This document shows, piece by piece, positions 24,331-32,750 of a stretch of 42,557 nucleotides of DNA (position 1 is the first letter of the stretch; each line of letters opens with the position of its first letter). The DNA comes from Atopobiaceae bacterium (GTDB lineage: Bacteria; Actinomycetota; Coriobacteriia; Coriobacteriales; Atopobiaceae): NCBI GenBank assembly GCA_017545665.1, contig JAFWKQ010000108.1, positions 1 through 42,557 on the forward strand, given 5' to 3'. The notes below the pieces were generated by a model. That model did not search any database. It was given only the letters and a program-made list of their open reading frames with translations, and was not told where the DNA came from. The position numbers were made by a program, and so were the translations under genes.

Positions 24331-25445
24331 TGTTTGGATTAGGACTCAAGAAGCGCAACAAGACCGACCTGCGCGACACCCCCATTCCCGAGGGACATCA
24401 CCTGCTTGAGGTCAACGACCTCAAGATGTACTTCCACACCCAAGACGGCGTGGTAAAGGCCGTAAATGGTGTGAGTTACACACTCGACCGCGGTGAGACG
24501 CTTGGCGTGGTTGGCGAATCCGGCTCTGGCAAGTCGGTAACCTCTCTTACCATAATGGGACTCATCGACATGCCTCCCGGAAAAGTGGAGGGTGGCGACG
24601 TGCTGTACCGCGGCAAATCCCTTATCAACATGAGCGAAGCCGAGCTCGAGGGCGTGCGTGGCAACGACATTGCCATGATCTTCCAAGACCCCATGACCTC
24701 GCTCAACCCCGTGTACACCATAGGGCGTCAGCTCTCTGAGGGCATGCGCCTACACAAGGGCATGAGCAAGAAGGAGGCCATGGATCGCTCGATTGAGCTG
24801 CTAAGGATGGTGGGCATCCCCAATGCGGAGCAACGCGTTAAGGAGTACCCGCATGAGTTCTCGGGTGGCATGCGCCAACGCGTCATGATTGCCATGGCAC
24901 TTGCCTGCGAACCCGACATCCTAATTGCCGACGAGCCCACCACGGCCTTGGACGTTACCATCCAAGCCCAGATTATCGAGCTCATGCAGGAACTGCAGCA
25001 CAAAAACGGCAACGCCATTATTATGATTACTCACGACCTGGGCGTGGTGGCCGACATTGCCGACAAGATCATGGTAATGTATGCCGGCTCTCCCGTAGAG
25101 TTTGGCTCGGCACTCGAGATCTTCTACGAGCCAATGCATCCCTACACCTGGGGCCTCAACCGCTCCATACCAAAGCAGGTGCAGGACGAGAAACAGCCCC
25201 TTACACCCATTAAGGGCAATCCACCCTCCTTGGTCGATCTCCCCGACGGCTGCCCCTTCTCGCCGCGTTGCCCCTATGCAACCGACTTGTGTCGCACACA
25301 AAAGCCGCCAACGCACACTACAAAGACGGGACATTACTCCAAGTGCCACTACAGCAACGACGAGCAATTCGTACGGGCCAACGCACCAAAAGTGGAGCGT
25401 ATAAAGCCTGGTGATATTGCGTCCGAGAGAGGAGTTGATGCATAA
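24330..25445 (+). CDS. oppD: Oligopeptide ABC importer, ATPase 1
   Basis: The protein has 371 residues. Walker A is GESGSGKS, the Q-loop is [12 protein letters not shown], the signature is FSGGMRQR, Walker B is [13 protein letters not shown] and the H-loop is ITHDLG. The C-terminal oligopeptide-transporter extension holds three cysteines in a CPFSPRCPY...DLC arrangement, as in OppD/DppD proteins that bind a 4Fe-4S cluster or zinc there. It is coupled to oppC and oppF by TAATG overlaps on both sides. It powers uptake as a heterodimer with OppF. Confidence 0.93.
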   Translation: MFGLGLKKRNKTDLRDTPIPEGHHLLEVNDLKMYFHTQDGVVKAVNGVSYTLDRGETLGVVGESGSGKSVTSLTIMGLIDMPPGKVEGGDVLYRGKSLINMSEAELEGVRGNDIAMIFQDPMTSLNPVYTIGRQLSEGMRLHKGMSKKEAMDRSIELLRMVGIPNAEQRVKEYPHEFSGGMRQRVMIAMALACEPDILIADEPTTALDVTIQAQIIELMQELQHKNGNAIIMITHDLGVVADIADKIMVMYAGSPVEFGSALEIFYEPMHPYTWGLNRSIPKQVQDEKQPLTPIKGNPPSLVDLPDGCPFSPRCPYATDLCRTQKPPTHTTKTGHYSKCHYSNDEQFVRANAPKVERIKPGDIASERGVDA

Positions 25446-26470
25446 TGGCAGATTCCAATGTGCTGCTTCGCGTGGAGCACCTTTGCAAGGACTTCCCGGT
25501 TGACAAGGGATTCTTGGCAAAGCACAGCAAGAACGCCCGATACGTTCATGCCGTAAACGATGTCTCGTTCGATATCGCCGCTGGCGAAACCTTTGGCTTA
25601 GTGGGCGAATCCGGTTGTGGCAAGTCCACCACAGGTCGCTGCATCATGCGACTGACCGAACCCACGGGCGGCAAGGTGCTTTTTGAGGGCAAGAACATTG
25701 CCGAGATGGATAAGAAGGCGCTCAAGAGCATGCGTCGCGAGATGCAGTTCATCTTCCAGGACCCCTATGCGAGCCTCAATCCTCGCATGACCATTGGTGA
25801 AATAATATCGGAGCCCATGGTTATCCATAACACCGTTCCCGACAAGGCCGAACGAATAGATTTTGTCCGCGAGCTCCTGGATACCGTGGGACTCAATCCC
25901 GAGCATATCAACCGATATCCGCACGAGTTCAGCGGTGGCCAGCGCCAACGCGTGGGCATCGCACGAGCCTTTGCACTGCGACCCAAGCTCATTATTTGCG
26001 ACGAGCCGGTTTCGGCCTTGGACGTGTCCATTCAAGCCCAGGTGCTCAACCTACTTACCGACCTGCAGAAGGAGTTCGGCACGGCATATCTGTTCATCGC
26101 CCACGACCTCTCCGTCGTACAGCACATCTCGGACCGCGTGGCTGTAATGTATTTGGGCAACATGATGGAGTTCTCGGACTGGAAGACGCTCTACAACGAG
26201 CCCTGTCACCCCTACACGCAGTCGCTGCTTTCGGCAGTACCGATTCCCGACCCCGACATTCAGGGCAAGCGCGAGCGCATTATTCTGCGCGGCGATCCAC
26301 CCTCGCCCATCGATCCTCCGAGCGGTTGCCCCTTCCACACGCGTTGTCCCATCGCGCAGGCCAAGTGCTCACAAGAGAAGCCCGAGCTTCGCGAGGTTTT
26401 GCCCAACCACTATTGCGCATGCCACTTTGCGGAACCCAACCCCATAAAGGAAAGCTCAATCGAGCTGTAG
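25445..26470 (+). CDS. oppF: Oligopeptide ABC importer, ATPase 2
   Basis: The protein has 341 residues. Walker A is GESGCGKS, the Q-loop is FIFQDPYASLNPRMT, the signature is FSGGQRQR, Walker B is LIICDEPVSALDV, and a Cys-containing C-terminal extension (CPFHTRCPIAQAKC) follows. Its start shares bases with the oppD stop (TAATG). It is the last gene of the operon, ended by the hairpin at 26502. Confidence 0.93.
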   Translation: MADSNVLLRVEHLCKDFPVDKGFLAKHSKNARYVHAVNDVSFDIAAGETFGLVGESGCGKSTTGRCIMRLTEPTGGKVLFEGKNIAEMDKKALKSMRREMQFIFQDPYASLNPRMTIGEIISEPMVIHNTVPDKAERIDFVRELLDTVGLNPEHINRYPHEFSGGQRQRVGIARAFALRPKLIICDEPVSALDVSIQAQVLNLLTDLQKEFGTAYLFIAHDLSVVQHISDRVAVMYLGNMMEFSDWKTLYNEPCHPYTQSLLSAVPIPDPDIQGKRERIILRGDPPSPIDPPSGCPFHTRCPIAQAKCSQEKPELREVLPNHYCACHFAEPNPIKESSIEL

Positions 26471-26501
26471 GTGGGTACGCCATTGGCAGCCCACTGGTTA
26501 C

Positions 26502-26540
26502 AACGCCTCTCGCCACAATTGCGCGCGGGAGGCGTTTTCT
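26502..26540 (+). terminator. Terminator of the opp operon
   Basis: AACGCCTCTCGC pairs with GCGGGAGGCGTT (one G-U pair), followed by TTCT. It lies 31 bases after the oppF stop. Confidence 0.85.
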
Positions 26541-26645
26541 TGCTTGGATGAGGTCGGTTCCCATCATCAACACCGAAAGGCACCGTCCTCAAACGACCCA
26601 ACTTGAGACCTGCTGAATGTCACGGAAACTTTCCGTTTATCAAAC

Positions 26646-26935
26646 CCGAATAAATGAAATAATTGGCACTTGTTCCTGTGATTTTTCCCACTTGTTCGGT
26701 TTTCAATTCTCCACCATCCGAATAAGCGGCGTTTTTCGTTAAATAGGAATCCACATTTTTCGCTTATTCGGTTTTGTGGGTAATGTCCGACCAATCAAGG
26801 AGCCCTTCTAACCGAATAAACGAAAAAATCGGCATGCGAATTTTGAATTATGCCGTTTATTCGGTTTTCGCAATACACAAACCCGAATAAACGGAATTTC
26901 TTGTCAGAATAACTCCGCTTTTTCCGTTTGTTCTG
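26646..26935. repeat. Tandem palindromic array B (CCGAATAAACG arms), four units
   Basis: Left/right arms are 26646-26656/26689-26699, 26718-26728/26761-26771, 26812-26822/26854-26864 and 26883-26894/26924-26935. The spacers are 29-32 bases. In unit 2 the arms are CCGAATAAGCG and CGCTTATTCGG; in unit 3 they are CCGAATAAACG and CGTTTATTCGG. The change is thus matched in the partner arm and pairing is kept. Units 1 and 4 are imperfect. Right arms of units 1-3 are followed by TTTT. The array fills most of the 518-base space between the convergent oppF and corA genes, which otherwise holds only the opp terminator. Confidence 0.88.
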
Positions 26936-26988
26936 TTCGCAAGGTCTTCTAGAAACTACTGGACCGTCTCCTATTAGGATTTATCCCT

Positions 26989-27978
26989 TTAGCGCATAAA
27001 GCGGCTACGCATGAGTATGATTGTTGCTCCAACCGTTGCGAGTACCGACAACGAGAAGGCAAACACCCAAGTGTCGTCATGCGGCAGAGGCGTGTTCATG
27101 CCGTAGAATCCGTACACCATGTTTGGTATGGAAAGCACCAGCGTGAGGATGGCCAAGGTACGCATGGTAAGGTTCATGTTGTTGTTTATGATGTTGCCAA
27201 ACGTGTCCATGGTTCCGTTTAGAACGTTAGCATAAATGGAGCACATCTCGATTGCCTGGCTCATCTCGATCGACACGTCATCGAGCAGGTCGCGATCTTC
27301 CTCGTACAAATGCAGTATGCGCCCGTAGCCAATCTTCGACAAGGTTGCCTCGGTGGACTTGAGCGAGGTAGAGAAGTACACGAGTGACTTTTCGAAGCCG
27401 AGCATCTTAATGAGTTCGTCGTTACGCATGGTTTTGCGCAAGACTTTTTCGTTCTCGCGAAACTGGCGGTTAATCGAGCGCAGGCACACCAGATACCGTT
27501 GTGATATGTGCAACAGCATCTGCAGCAACATACGCGTGCGAAGCGACGTGTTCAGATTGCGCACCTTGCCCTGAGCAAACGCATTCACCGTCTCGGATTC
27601 CTTGAGACTCACGGTTACCAACACGTCCTGCTCCGGAAGGAATATGAGCGAAAGAGGGTGTGTGTCATACTGCACGATGGACTGGTCCACCGCCTCGCGG
27701 TCGTCCTCCACAAAGGGACAGTCCACAATTACGAGGACTTGTCCAGTTTCGTCATCATAGTCAATGTGGGAGGTCTCTTCGTCGTCCAAAGACGCACGCA
27801 CGAATTCTGGCTCAATGCCAATCTCGCTTTGAAGCCAACGACGATCGCCCGCATCGGGAGCGACCACGCTTATCCAGCATCCAGGTTCGGGAGCATCAAT
27901 CTTACGCGTTACATAGCGCGGCGGAGCGGAGCCGGTAGCGTCTGTGGTAACAATCGACGTCTTGTAGTATTCGATCAC
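26989..27978 (-). CDS. corA: CorA-family divalent metal ion channel
   Basis: The protein has 329 residues with a GTG start preceded by GGGAGG about eight bases away. A long soluble N-terminal domain leads to two C-terminal membrane helices (about 269-290 and 303-323), with the selectivity motif YGFYGMN at 289-295 between them. This is the pentameric Mg2+ (or Co2+/Ni2+) channel design. Family members pass Mg2+ when cytoplasmic levels fall. It is transcribed alone. Confidence 0.92.
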   Translation of the reverse strand: MIEYYKTSIVTTDATGSAPPRYVTRKIDAPEPGCWISVVAPDAGDRRWLQSEIGIEPEFVRASLDDEETSHIDYDDETGQVLVIVDCPFVEDDREAVDQSIVQYDTHPLSLIFLPEQDVLVTVSLKESETVNAFAQGKVRNLNTSLRTRMLLQMLLHISQRYLVCLRSINRQFRENEKVLRKTMRNDELIKMLGFEKSLVYFSTSLKSTEATLSKIGYGRILHLYEEDRDLLDDVSIEMSQAIEMCSIYANVLNGTMDTFGNIINNNMNLTMRTLAILTLVLSIPNMVYGFYGMNTPLPHDDTWVFAFSLSVLATVGATIILMRSRFMR

Positions 27979-28384
27979 GTTTACCGCCTCCCTTACTCAT
28001 CTTTGCTCACAATCCTTTCTGGTTGCTGTTTATAATCCGAATAATTGTAACTCTTTTTTGCGAAAGTGGAAGGCTGGGTCCAGTCTGGAGTCTTGCGGTG
28101 GTGCGTGATGGGACCTGCCACAAGGCTCCACGTTCGCTTCGCTCACTCGCTTCGCGAGTCGCCATGTGGCAGGCCCCATCACGCACAACCGCATGGCCCC
28201 ACGTCCGCCTCGCTCACTCGCTTCGCGAGTCGCCATGTGGCAGGCCCCATCACGCACAACCGCATGGCCCCACGTCCGCCTCGCTCACTCGCTTCGCGAA
28301 TCGCCCCGCGCCAGGCCCCTAACGCACCGCCTGGGTCCCACACTCGCTTCGTTGGTAGAGCCGCGCCCAGTAAAAACTCTGCCA
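27979..28384. other. 406-base gene-free stretch with repeat cluster
   Basis: It holds the corA promoter region (27979-28100, no clear boxes) and then the repeat cluster at 28101-28370. Open frames on both strands across the repeats are low-complexity products of the tandem copies and are not called. Confidence 0.6.
28101..28370. repeat. GCTCGCTTCGCTC-type palindrome, copy 3, with 71-bp tandem expansion
   Basis: The outer arms 28101-28122 and 28165-28186 pair over 22 bases with one mismatch and enclose TTCGCTTCGCTCACTCGCTTCGCGAGTCGCC in its core region. From 28131 a 71-base unit repeats at 28202 and 28273, and a further partial copy starts near 28341. The first two are almost identical and the third diverges at its 3' half. 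The cluster starts about 15-50 bases past the asnS stop on the minus strand. Confidence 0.88.
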
Positions 28385-29788
28385 CTAAAAATCCGCATTG
28401 CCCACCGTTCGCGGATGCGGAAGCACATCACGGATGTTGTCTACGCCCGTGAGATACATCACCAAGCGCTCGAAGCCCAAGCCAAAGCCGGCATGGCGAC
28501 AGCCGCCATAGCGTCTGAGGTCCAGGTAATACTTGTATTGCGCCGGGTCCATGCCGAGCTCTGCGATGCGCCGCTCGAGCACGTCCAGACGCTCCTCGCG
28601 CTGCGAGCCGCCAATGATCTCGCCAATGCCGGGAACCAAGCAATCCGTTGCGGCAACGGTACGTCCGTCGTCGTTCATACGCATGTAGAAGGCCTTAATC
28701 TGCGCAGGATAGTCCGTCACGAACACTGGCGAACCAAAGTGCTTCTCGGTAAGGTAGCGCTCGTGTTCGGTTTGCAGGTCGCTCCCCCATTGCACGGGAT
28801 ATTCGAACTTCACGCCCTTCTTTACCGCCGATGCAAGAATGTCTATTGCCTCGGTATAGGTAATGCGAACGAAGTCTGAGCTGGCCACATGCTCAAGACG
28901 CTCGCGCAGCCCCTTGTCAACGAAGCGATTGAACAAATCGAGCTCGTCTGGGCATGCGTCCATAACAAAGCGCAGCACGTACTTGAGCATGTCCTCAGCC
29001 AAGTCCATGTCGTCCTCAAGGTCGGCAAAGGCTATTTCGGGCTCAACCATCCAGAACTCAGCGGCATGGCGACGCGTGTTTGAGTTCTCGGCACGGAAGG
29101 TGGGACCAAAGGTGTATATATCACCAAATGCCATGGCAAAGTTTTCGCCCTGCAGCTGGCCCGACACGGTGAGGCTCGCGGAGTGTCCAAAGAAGTCCTG
29201 CGAGAAGTCCACCTCACCGGATTCGGTGCGTGGCAAGTTGTTGAGATCGAGCGTGGTTACCCTAAACATCTCGCCTGCACCCTCGGCGTCCGAAGTCGTG
29301 ATGATGGGAGTGTTCACATACACAAAACCGCGCTCCTGAAAGAAGCGGTGTATGGCATAGGCCGCCACCGATCTCACGCGAAACACAGCACGGAACAGGT
29401 TGGTACGCGGGCGAAGATGTTGTTGGGTTCGCAAGAACTCCAGTGACGTACGCTTCTTTTGCAGGGGATAGTCGGGGGCAGATGTCCCTTCCACCTCCAC
29501 GCGCGTCGCATGGAGTTCCAAGGGCTGCTTTGCCTGCGGGGTTAGCACTACCTCGCCGGTGATTACCAACGCAGTTCCCAGGCTGAGCGCGCACACGCTG
29601 TCGTATGCGGCGAATTCCTTTCGCGAGAGAACCACTTGTAAGTCCCTAAAGCAGCTGCCGTCGTTGAGGGTAACAAACCCAACCTGCTTCATGTCTCGCA
29701 CCGAGCGCAACCACCCTGCAACCGTTATCGTCTTGCCGCCCAGGCTCTCGGCATCAGCATAGAGCTGGGCAATCCTTGTCCTGTTCAT
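28385..29788 (-). CDS. asnS: Asparagine-tRNA ligase
   Basis: This 467-residue class-II synthetase has an N-terminal OB-fold anticodon-binding domain ([19 protein letters not shown]). It also has motif 2 ([21 protein letters not shown] region) and motif 3 ([15 protein letters not shown]). The [11 protein letters not shown] and GGCRHAGFG stretches fit AsnS rather than AspS. AAGGAGGACC precedes the ATG. It charges tRNA-Asn with asparagine in the cytoplasm and appears monocistronic. Confidence 0.95.
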   Translation of the reverse strand: MNRTRIAQLYADAESLGGKTITVAGWLRSVRDMKQVGFVTLNDGSCFRDLQVVLSRKEFAAYDSVCALSLGTALVITGEVVLTPQAKQPLELHATRVEVEGTSAPDYPLQKKRTSLEFLRTQQHLRPRTNLFRAVFRVRSVAAYAIHRFFQERGFVYVNTPIITTSDAEGAGEMFRVTTLDLNNLPRTESGEVDFSQDFFGHSASLTVSGQLQGENFAMAFGDIYTFGPTFRAENSNTRRHAAEFWMVEPEIAFADLEDDMDLAEDMLKYVLRFVMDACPDELDLFNRFVDKGLRERLEHVASSDFVRITYTEAIDILASAVKKGVKFEYPVQWGSDLQTEHERYLTEKHFGSPVFVTDYPAQIKAFYMRMNDDGRTVAATDCLVPGIGEIIGGSQREERLDVLERRIAELGMDPAQYKYYLDLRRYGGCRHAGFGLGFERLVMYLTGVDNIRDVLPHPRTVGNADF

Positions 29789-29956
29789 TGGTCCTCCTTC
29801 GTTAGCCCGTCTACCTTAGCACCAATGCCCTCTTGCCGACACATCAATAATGAATAACTTTGGAGCCTAGAGGTTTTTTGAGAACCCAAGTTTGGAGTGT
29901 CGTCCCCCACTTGCGGTAGAATCTTGATATCACTCATCCGCAGCAAGGAGCAGACG

Positions 29957-30970
29957 ATGGCCGACCTCTCAATACTCAGCAAGCACAAGGCACTTACGGG
30001 AGCAGGTGCCACCATCGCTGTTCCGCTGGCGGCATGGCTGGGTTTCTCGGCAGTATCGCACGGGCTGTGGCATCGCTCCAACATGAGCACCGCATCCGAG
30101 ATCTACTTTAGGCTCACGAGCAATCGCAACAGGCTCCTTGATCCCATAGCCTTTGACAACTACCTGCTCGAGCAGGCAGAAGCCAACAAGAAGCAGGTGG
30201 ATGTGCCCGAGATCCTTACCTTCAAGACCTCGGTTGAGAGCGAGGATTGGGAAGGCGTACAAACGTTTATGCTCAACAGGCGCGATCGCAACGACCGTGC
30301 TGTTGTGTACCTGCACGGAGGTAACTTCCTGCGGCGACCCACAATATACCAATGGAAGTTTGCGGACATCGTGGCGCGTCGCACGCGCGCGGAAGTGTTC
30401 ATGCCCATGTATCCCCTCGCGCCCGAATACACACATGCCGAGGCGCATGCAGCCGTAGAAGCCATCTACCGCAGGGTCACAGAAGAGTATGGCACCCGAA
30501 ACGTCATACTCATGGGAGACGGCGCGGGCGCGGGCCTTGCCGTTAGTTTTGCCCAACGATTGGGCGAACTTGGCATCGATCAGCCCTCTCACCTCATTCT
30601 CGTATCGCCCTGGGTAGACATCACACTCAACAATCCGCTGGTAGACGAGTACGAGTCCGTGGATCCCCTTCTGGCATCGTATGGTCTGCGAAAGGTGGGC
30701 AAGCTGTGGTCGCGTGGCGTGGACGCAAACGACCCGCTGGTAAGTCCTGTCAACGGAGAAGTACGGGACCTGCGCAACGTAATGGTGTTTGCCGGCACCA
30801 GAGAGCTGTTCTATCCGGACGCCAAACTTATCTACGATCGTATGGCCGCAACCGGCATCCACGCGGAGTTCCACGAAGGCAGGGGCCTCAACCACAACTT
30901 CCCGCTCTATCCCACCCCCGAGGCAGCTCGCGCGCTTGAGGCCATTATCTCCGCAGTGACGGAAGACTAG
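29957..30970 (+). CDS. HSL-family alpha/beta hydrolase fold lacking the nucleophile serine
   Basis: The protein has 337 residues from the ATG after AAGGAG; the frame extends 20 codons upstream without support. A hydrophobic N-terminal segment (about 15-37) may anchor it to the membrane. The HGG oxyanion motif is at 120-122 (VVYLHGGNF) and the late GLNHNFPLYP contains the catalytic-type histidine. At the nucleophile elbow, where the family has GDSAGG, this protein has GDGAGA, so residue 189 is Gly (GGC at 30521-30523). It is therefore probably not a normal esterase. The rest of the frame is intact and well conserved in pattern. Confidence 0.8.
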   Translation: MADLSILSKHKALTGAGATIAVPLAAWLGFSAVSHGLWHRSNMSTASEIYFRLTSNRNRLLDPIAFDNYLLEQAEANKKQVDVPEILTFKTSVESEDWEGVQTFMLNRRDRNDRAVVYLHGGNFLRRPTIYQWKFADIVARRTRAEVFMPMYPLAPEYTHAEAHAAVEAIYRRVTEEYGTRNVILMGDGAGAGLAVSFAQRLGELGIDQPSHLILVSPWVDITLNNPLVDEYESVDPLLASYGLRKVGKLWSRGVDANDPLVSPVNGEVRDLRNVMVFAGTRELFYPDAKLIYDRMAATGIHAEFHEGRGLNHNFPLYPTPEAARALEAIISAVTED

Positions 30971-30982
30971 CTAAGCAACCTC

Positions 30983-31046
30983 AGATAGAGGGCGGGCCCT
31001 GAGTTGAGGTCACACGCAACCTCAACTCAGGGCCCGCCCTCTATCT
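30983..31046. repeat. Perfect 28-bp palindrome between convergent genes, GGGCGGGCCC type
   Basis: Arms 30983-31010 and 31019-31046 are fully complementary around an eight-base loop (CACACGCA). It lies between the HSL-like gene and cysK and probably terminates both. Confidence 0.88.
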
Positions 31047-31059
31047 TAGATCCTAGCTC

Positions 31060-31971
31060 CTAGAGCTCCATGGAAAGATAGCGCTCACCGGTATCGGGCA
31101 GGACGGCAACGATGGTCTTGCCCGCCAACTCCGAACGTTGTGCCAAACGCATCGCCGCCGTTACAGCCGCACCAGAGGAAATGCCCACCAGCAAACCGGT
31201 CTTCTTTGACAAGACCTTCTTCGTCTCGATGGCGTCGGACGAGGCAACTGGCAAAACCTCATCAACCACCGACGCATCGTAGGTCTTGGGCACGAAGCCC
31301 GCCCCAATGCCCTGAATTCTGTGGGCGCCCGACGGCTTGCCTACAAGAACCTGAGACTCCTCTGGCTCTACGGCAACAGCCTTAATCGCAGGGTTCTTCT
31401 CTTTGAGGAAGCGCGCGGAACCCGAGATGGTTCCGCCCGTTCCCACGCCTGCCACAACCACATCCACGGTGCCCTCTGTTGCCTCCCAGATCTCGGGTCC
31501 CGTGGTTTCGTAATGTGCCTGCGGATTGGCGGGATTCACGAATTGGCCGGCAACAATGGCGCCCGGCGTCTGCTCGAGCAGCTCGTCTGCCTTGCTCACC
31601 GCGCCCTTCATACCCTCGGCACCAGGCGTCAGCACAATTTGGGCCCCATAGGAAGCGGCAAGCTTGCGACGCTCCACCGACATCGTCTCGGGCATAACCA
31701 AAATCATGCGATAGCCGCGTGCCGCCGTAAGCATGGCTAGGCCCACGCCTGTGTTACCGCTCGTTGGCTCAATGATGGTTCCGCCTGGTTGCAGCGTTCC
31801 CTCTTCTTCCGCCGCCCGTATCATGGCCAGGGCAATGCGATCCTTCACCGAACCGCCCGGATTCGTGGCCTCATACTTGCCAAACACGCGAGCCTTGCCA
31901 TCTACGAGCGACGAAAGGTCCACAAGCGGAGTCGAGCCAATGAGCGCTTCAACGGTCTTCGCAGTCTTCAT
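31060..31971 (-). CDS. cysK: Cysteine synthase (O-acetylserine sulfhydrylase)
   Basis: The protein has 303 residues from the ATG at 31971, which has GAGGAG eight bases upstream; the frame continues 15 codons further without support. The PLP lysine is Lys43 in NPGGSVKDRIA. The substrate loop TSGNTG and the phosphate-binding GTGGTISG are present. It makes cysteine from O-acetylserine and sulfide. A perfect inverted repeat upstream (32034-32056) overlaps the likely promoter, so the gene is probably repressed when cysteine or sulfide is plentiful. No cysE is seen in the window. Confidence 0.95.
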   Translation of the reverse strand: MKTAKTVEALIGSTPLVDLSSLVDGKARVFGKYEATNPGGSVKDRIALAMIRAAEEEGTLQPGGTIIEPTSGNTGVGLAMLTAARGYRMILVMPETMSVERRKLAASYGAQIVLTPGAEGMKGAVSKADELLEQTPGAIVAGQFVNPANPQAHYETTGPEIWEATEGTVDVVVAGVGTGGTISGSARFLKEKNPAIKAVAVEPEESQVLVGKPSGAHRIQGIGAGFVPKTYDASVVDEVLPVASSDAIETKKVLSKKTGLLVGISSGAAVTAAMRLAQRSELAGKTIVAVLPDTGERYLSMEL

Positions 31972-32033
31972 AATGTGTCTCCTCTCCCAAGGCAATGCGA
32001 TGCCTTGTCCATGCATGGTAGGATGGCATTTTT

Positions 32034-32056
32034 ATTCCTACCAATCAAGTAGGAAT
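32034..32056 (-). promoter_or_regulatory. Probable operator/promoter of cysK
   Basis: ATTCCTAC (32034-32041) and GTAGGAAT (32049-32056) form a perfect 8-bp inverted repeat with a seven-base centre. On the minus strand, TTGCAA just upstream (plus 32057-32062) and TAGGAAT, 16 bases later within the repeat, could be the -35 and -10 boxes. A repressor bound here would block RNA polymerase. The sequence is of the type bound by Rrf2-family regulators such as CymR; that naming is inference from memory. Confidence 0.65.
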
Positions 32057-32142
32057 TTGCAACTGCGTCATACGTTTTAACGGACAAGGGCTATCGCACG
32101 AGTCGAATACGCGAGACACGAGATTTCGTCAACACATCGCGC

Positions 32143-32556
32143 CTAAATGAGCACGCCGTTACAGTGGTCGATCTCGTGCTGTATGGCCTGGGCAACGCGA
32201 CCGGTAAAGACGCGCTCATGCGAACGGAGCGTCTCATCCTGCCACTTCACGCAAACACGACCATATCGCGTAGCGGGACGCACACCCATAAGCGAGAGGC
32301 AGCCCTCCTCGGTCCTATACGAGTCCTTGCCCCACACCAACGCGGGGTTCAACATAACCAGTGCCGACCCATCCTCGTCAATCACGGCAATGATGCGCTT
32401 GCGCTGGCCAATCATGTTGGCAGCCATGCCAACGCACGTTGCACGATGCACCTCCAAGGTATCGACAAGATCTTGCGCTATGGGCAGGTCGGCCGAAGTC
32501 GCCTCCTCGCTTGGCTTCTGCAAGAAGAACTTCATCTTCATGAGCGGACGATCCAT
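32143..32556 (-). CDS. def: Peptide deformylase, short GMAANM subclass
   Basis: The protein has 137 residues. The metal site is complete: Cys86 in EGCLS, and His127, Glu128 and His131 in QHEIDH. Motif 1, normally GLAAPQ, reads GMAANM (43-48), so the oxyanion-stabilising glutamine is replaced by Met. This variant recurs in short deformylase-like proteins of anaerobic Gram-positives, and whether they act on formyl-Met peptides is not clear to me. GGAGGG and AAGG precede the ATG. It lies 171 bases upstream of cysK on the same strand. Confidence 0.85.
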   Translation of the reverse strand: MDRPLMKMKFFLQKPSEEATSADLPIAQDLVDTLEVHRATCVGMAANMIGQRKRIIAVIDEDGSALVMLNPALVWGKDSYRTEEGCLSLMGVRPATRYGRVCVKWQDETLRSHERVFTGRVAQAIQHEIDHCNGVLI

Positions 32557-32651
32557 GGCCTTCTCTCCCTCCGTTTGGGCTCATCCGTCTGGATATGCAA
32601 ACGGCAACGAAACCGTGCTGCCCAGTCTTTGGCCTCGGTAACTCCTTGGCA

Positions 32652-32722
32652 GTGCGGCTCAGGTGTCACCCCGCGTACACCCCGAACGGAGCACATGCGA
32701 AAACGACATCCTGAGCCGCACC
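32652..32722. repeat. Interrupted palindrome, 12-bp arms, 47-base spacer
   Basis: GTGCGGCTCAGG (32652-32663) pairs with CCTGAGCCGCAC (32711-32722), with TGTC/GACA pairing just inside. It lies 29 bases past the exporter ATPase stop on the minus strand. Its arm-spacer-arm size (71 bases) resembles units of the tandem arrays, but it is a single copy. Confidence 0.75.
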
Positions 32723-32750
32723 TTTAAACTTCCCGCACAGGGTCACGCCG

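Noticed and set aside
26646..26935. CRISPR array
   Set aside because: The repeats alternate in orientation, spacers are bounded by inverted rather than direct repeats, arms are only 11-12 bases, and no cas genes are present.
28066..28879. Long plus-strand open frames across the 28.1-kb repeat cluster and asnS
   Set aside because: They read through tandem repeats and antisense to asnS; composition is Arg/Ser/Pro-biased and no start signals are present.
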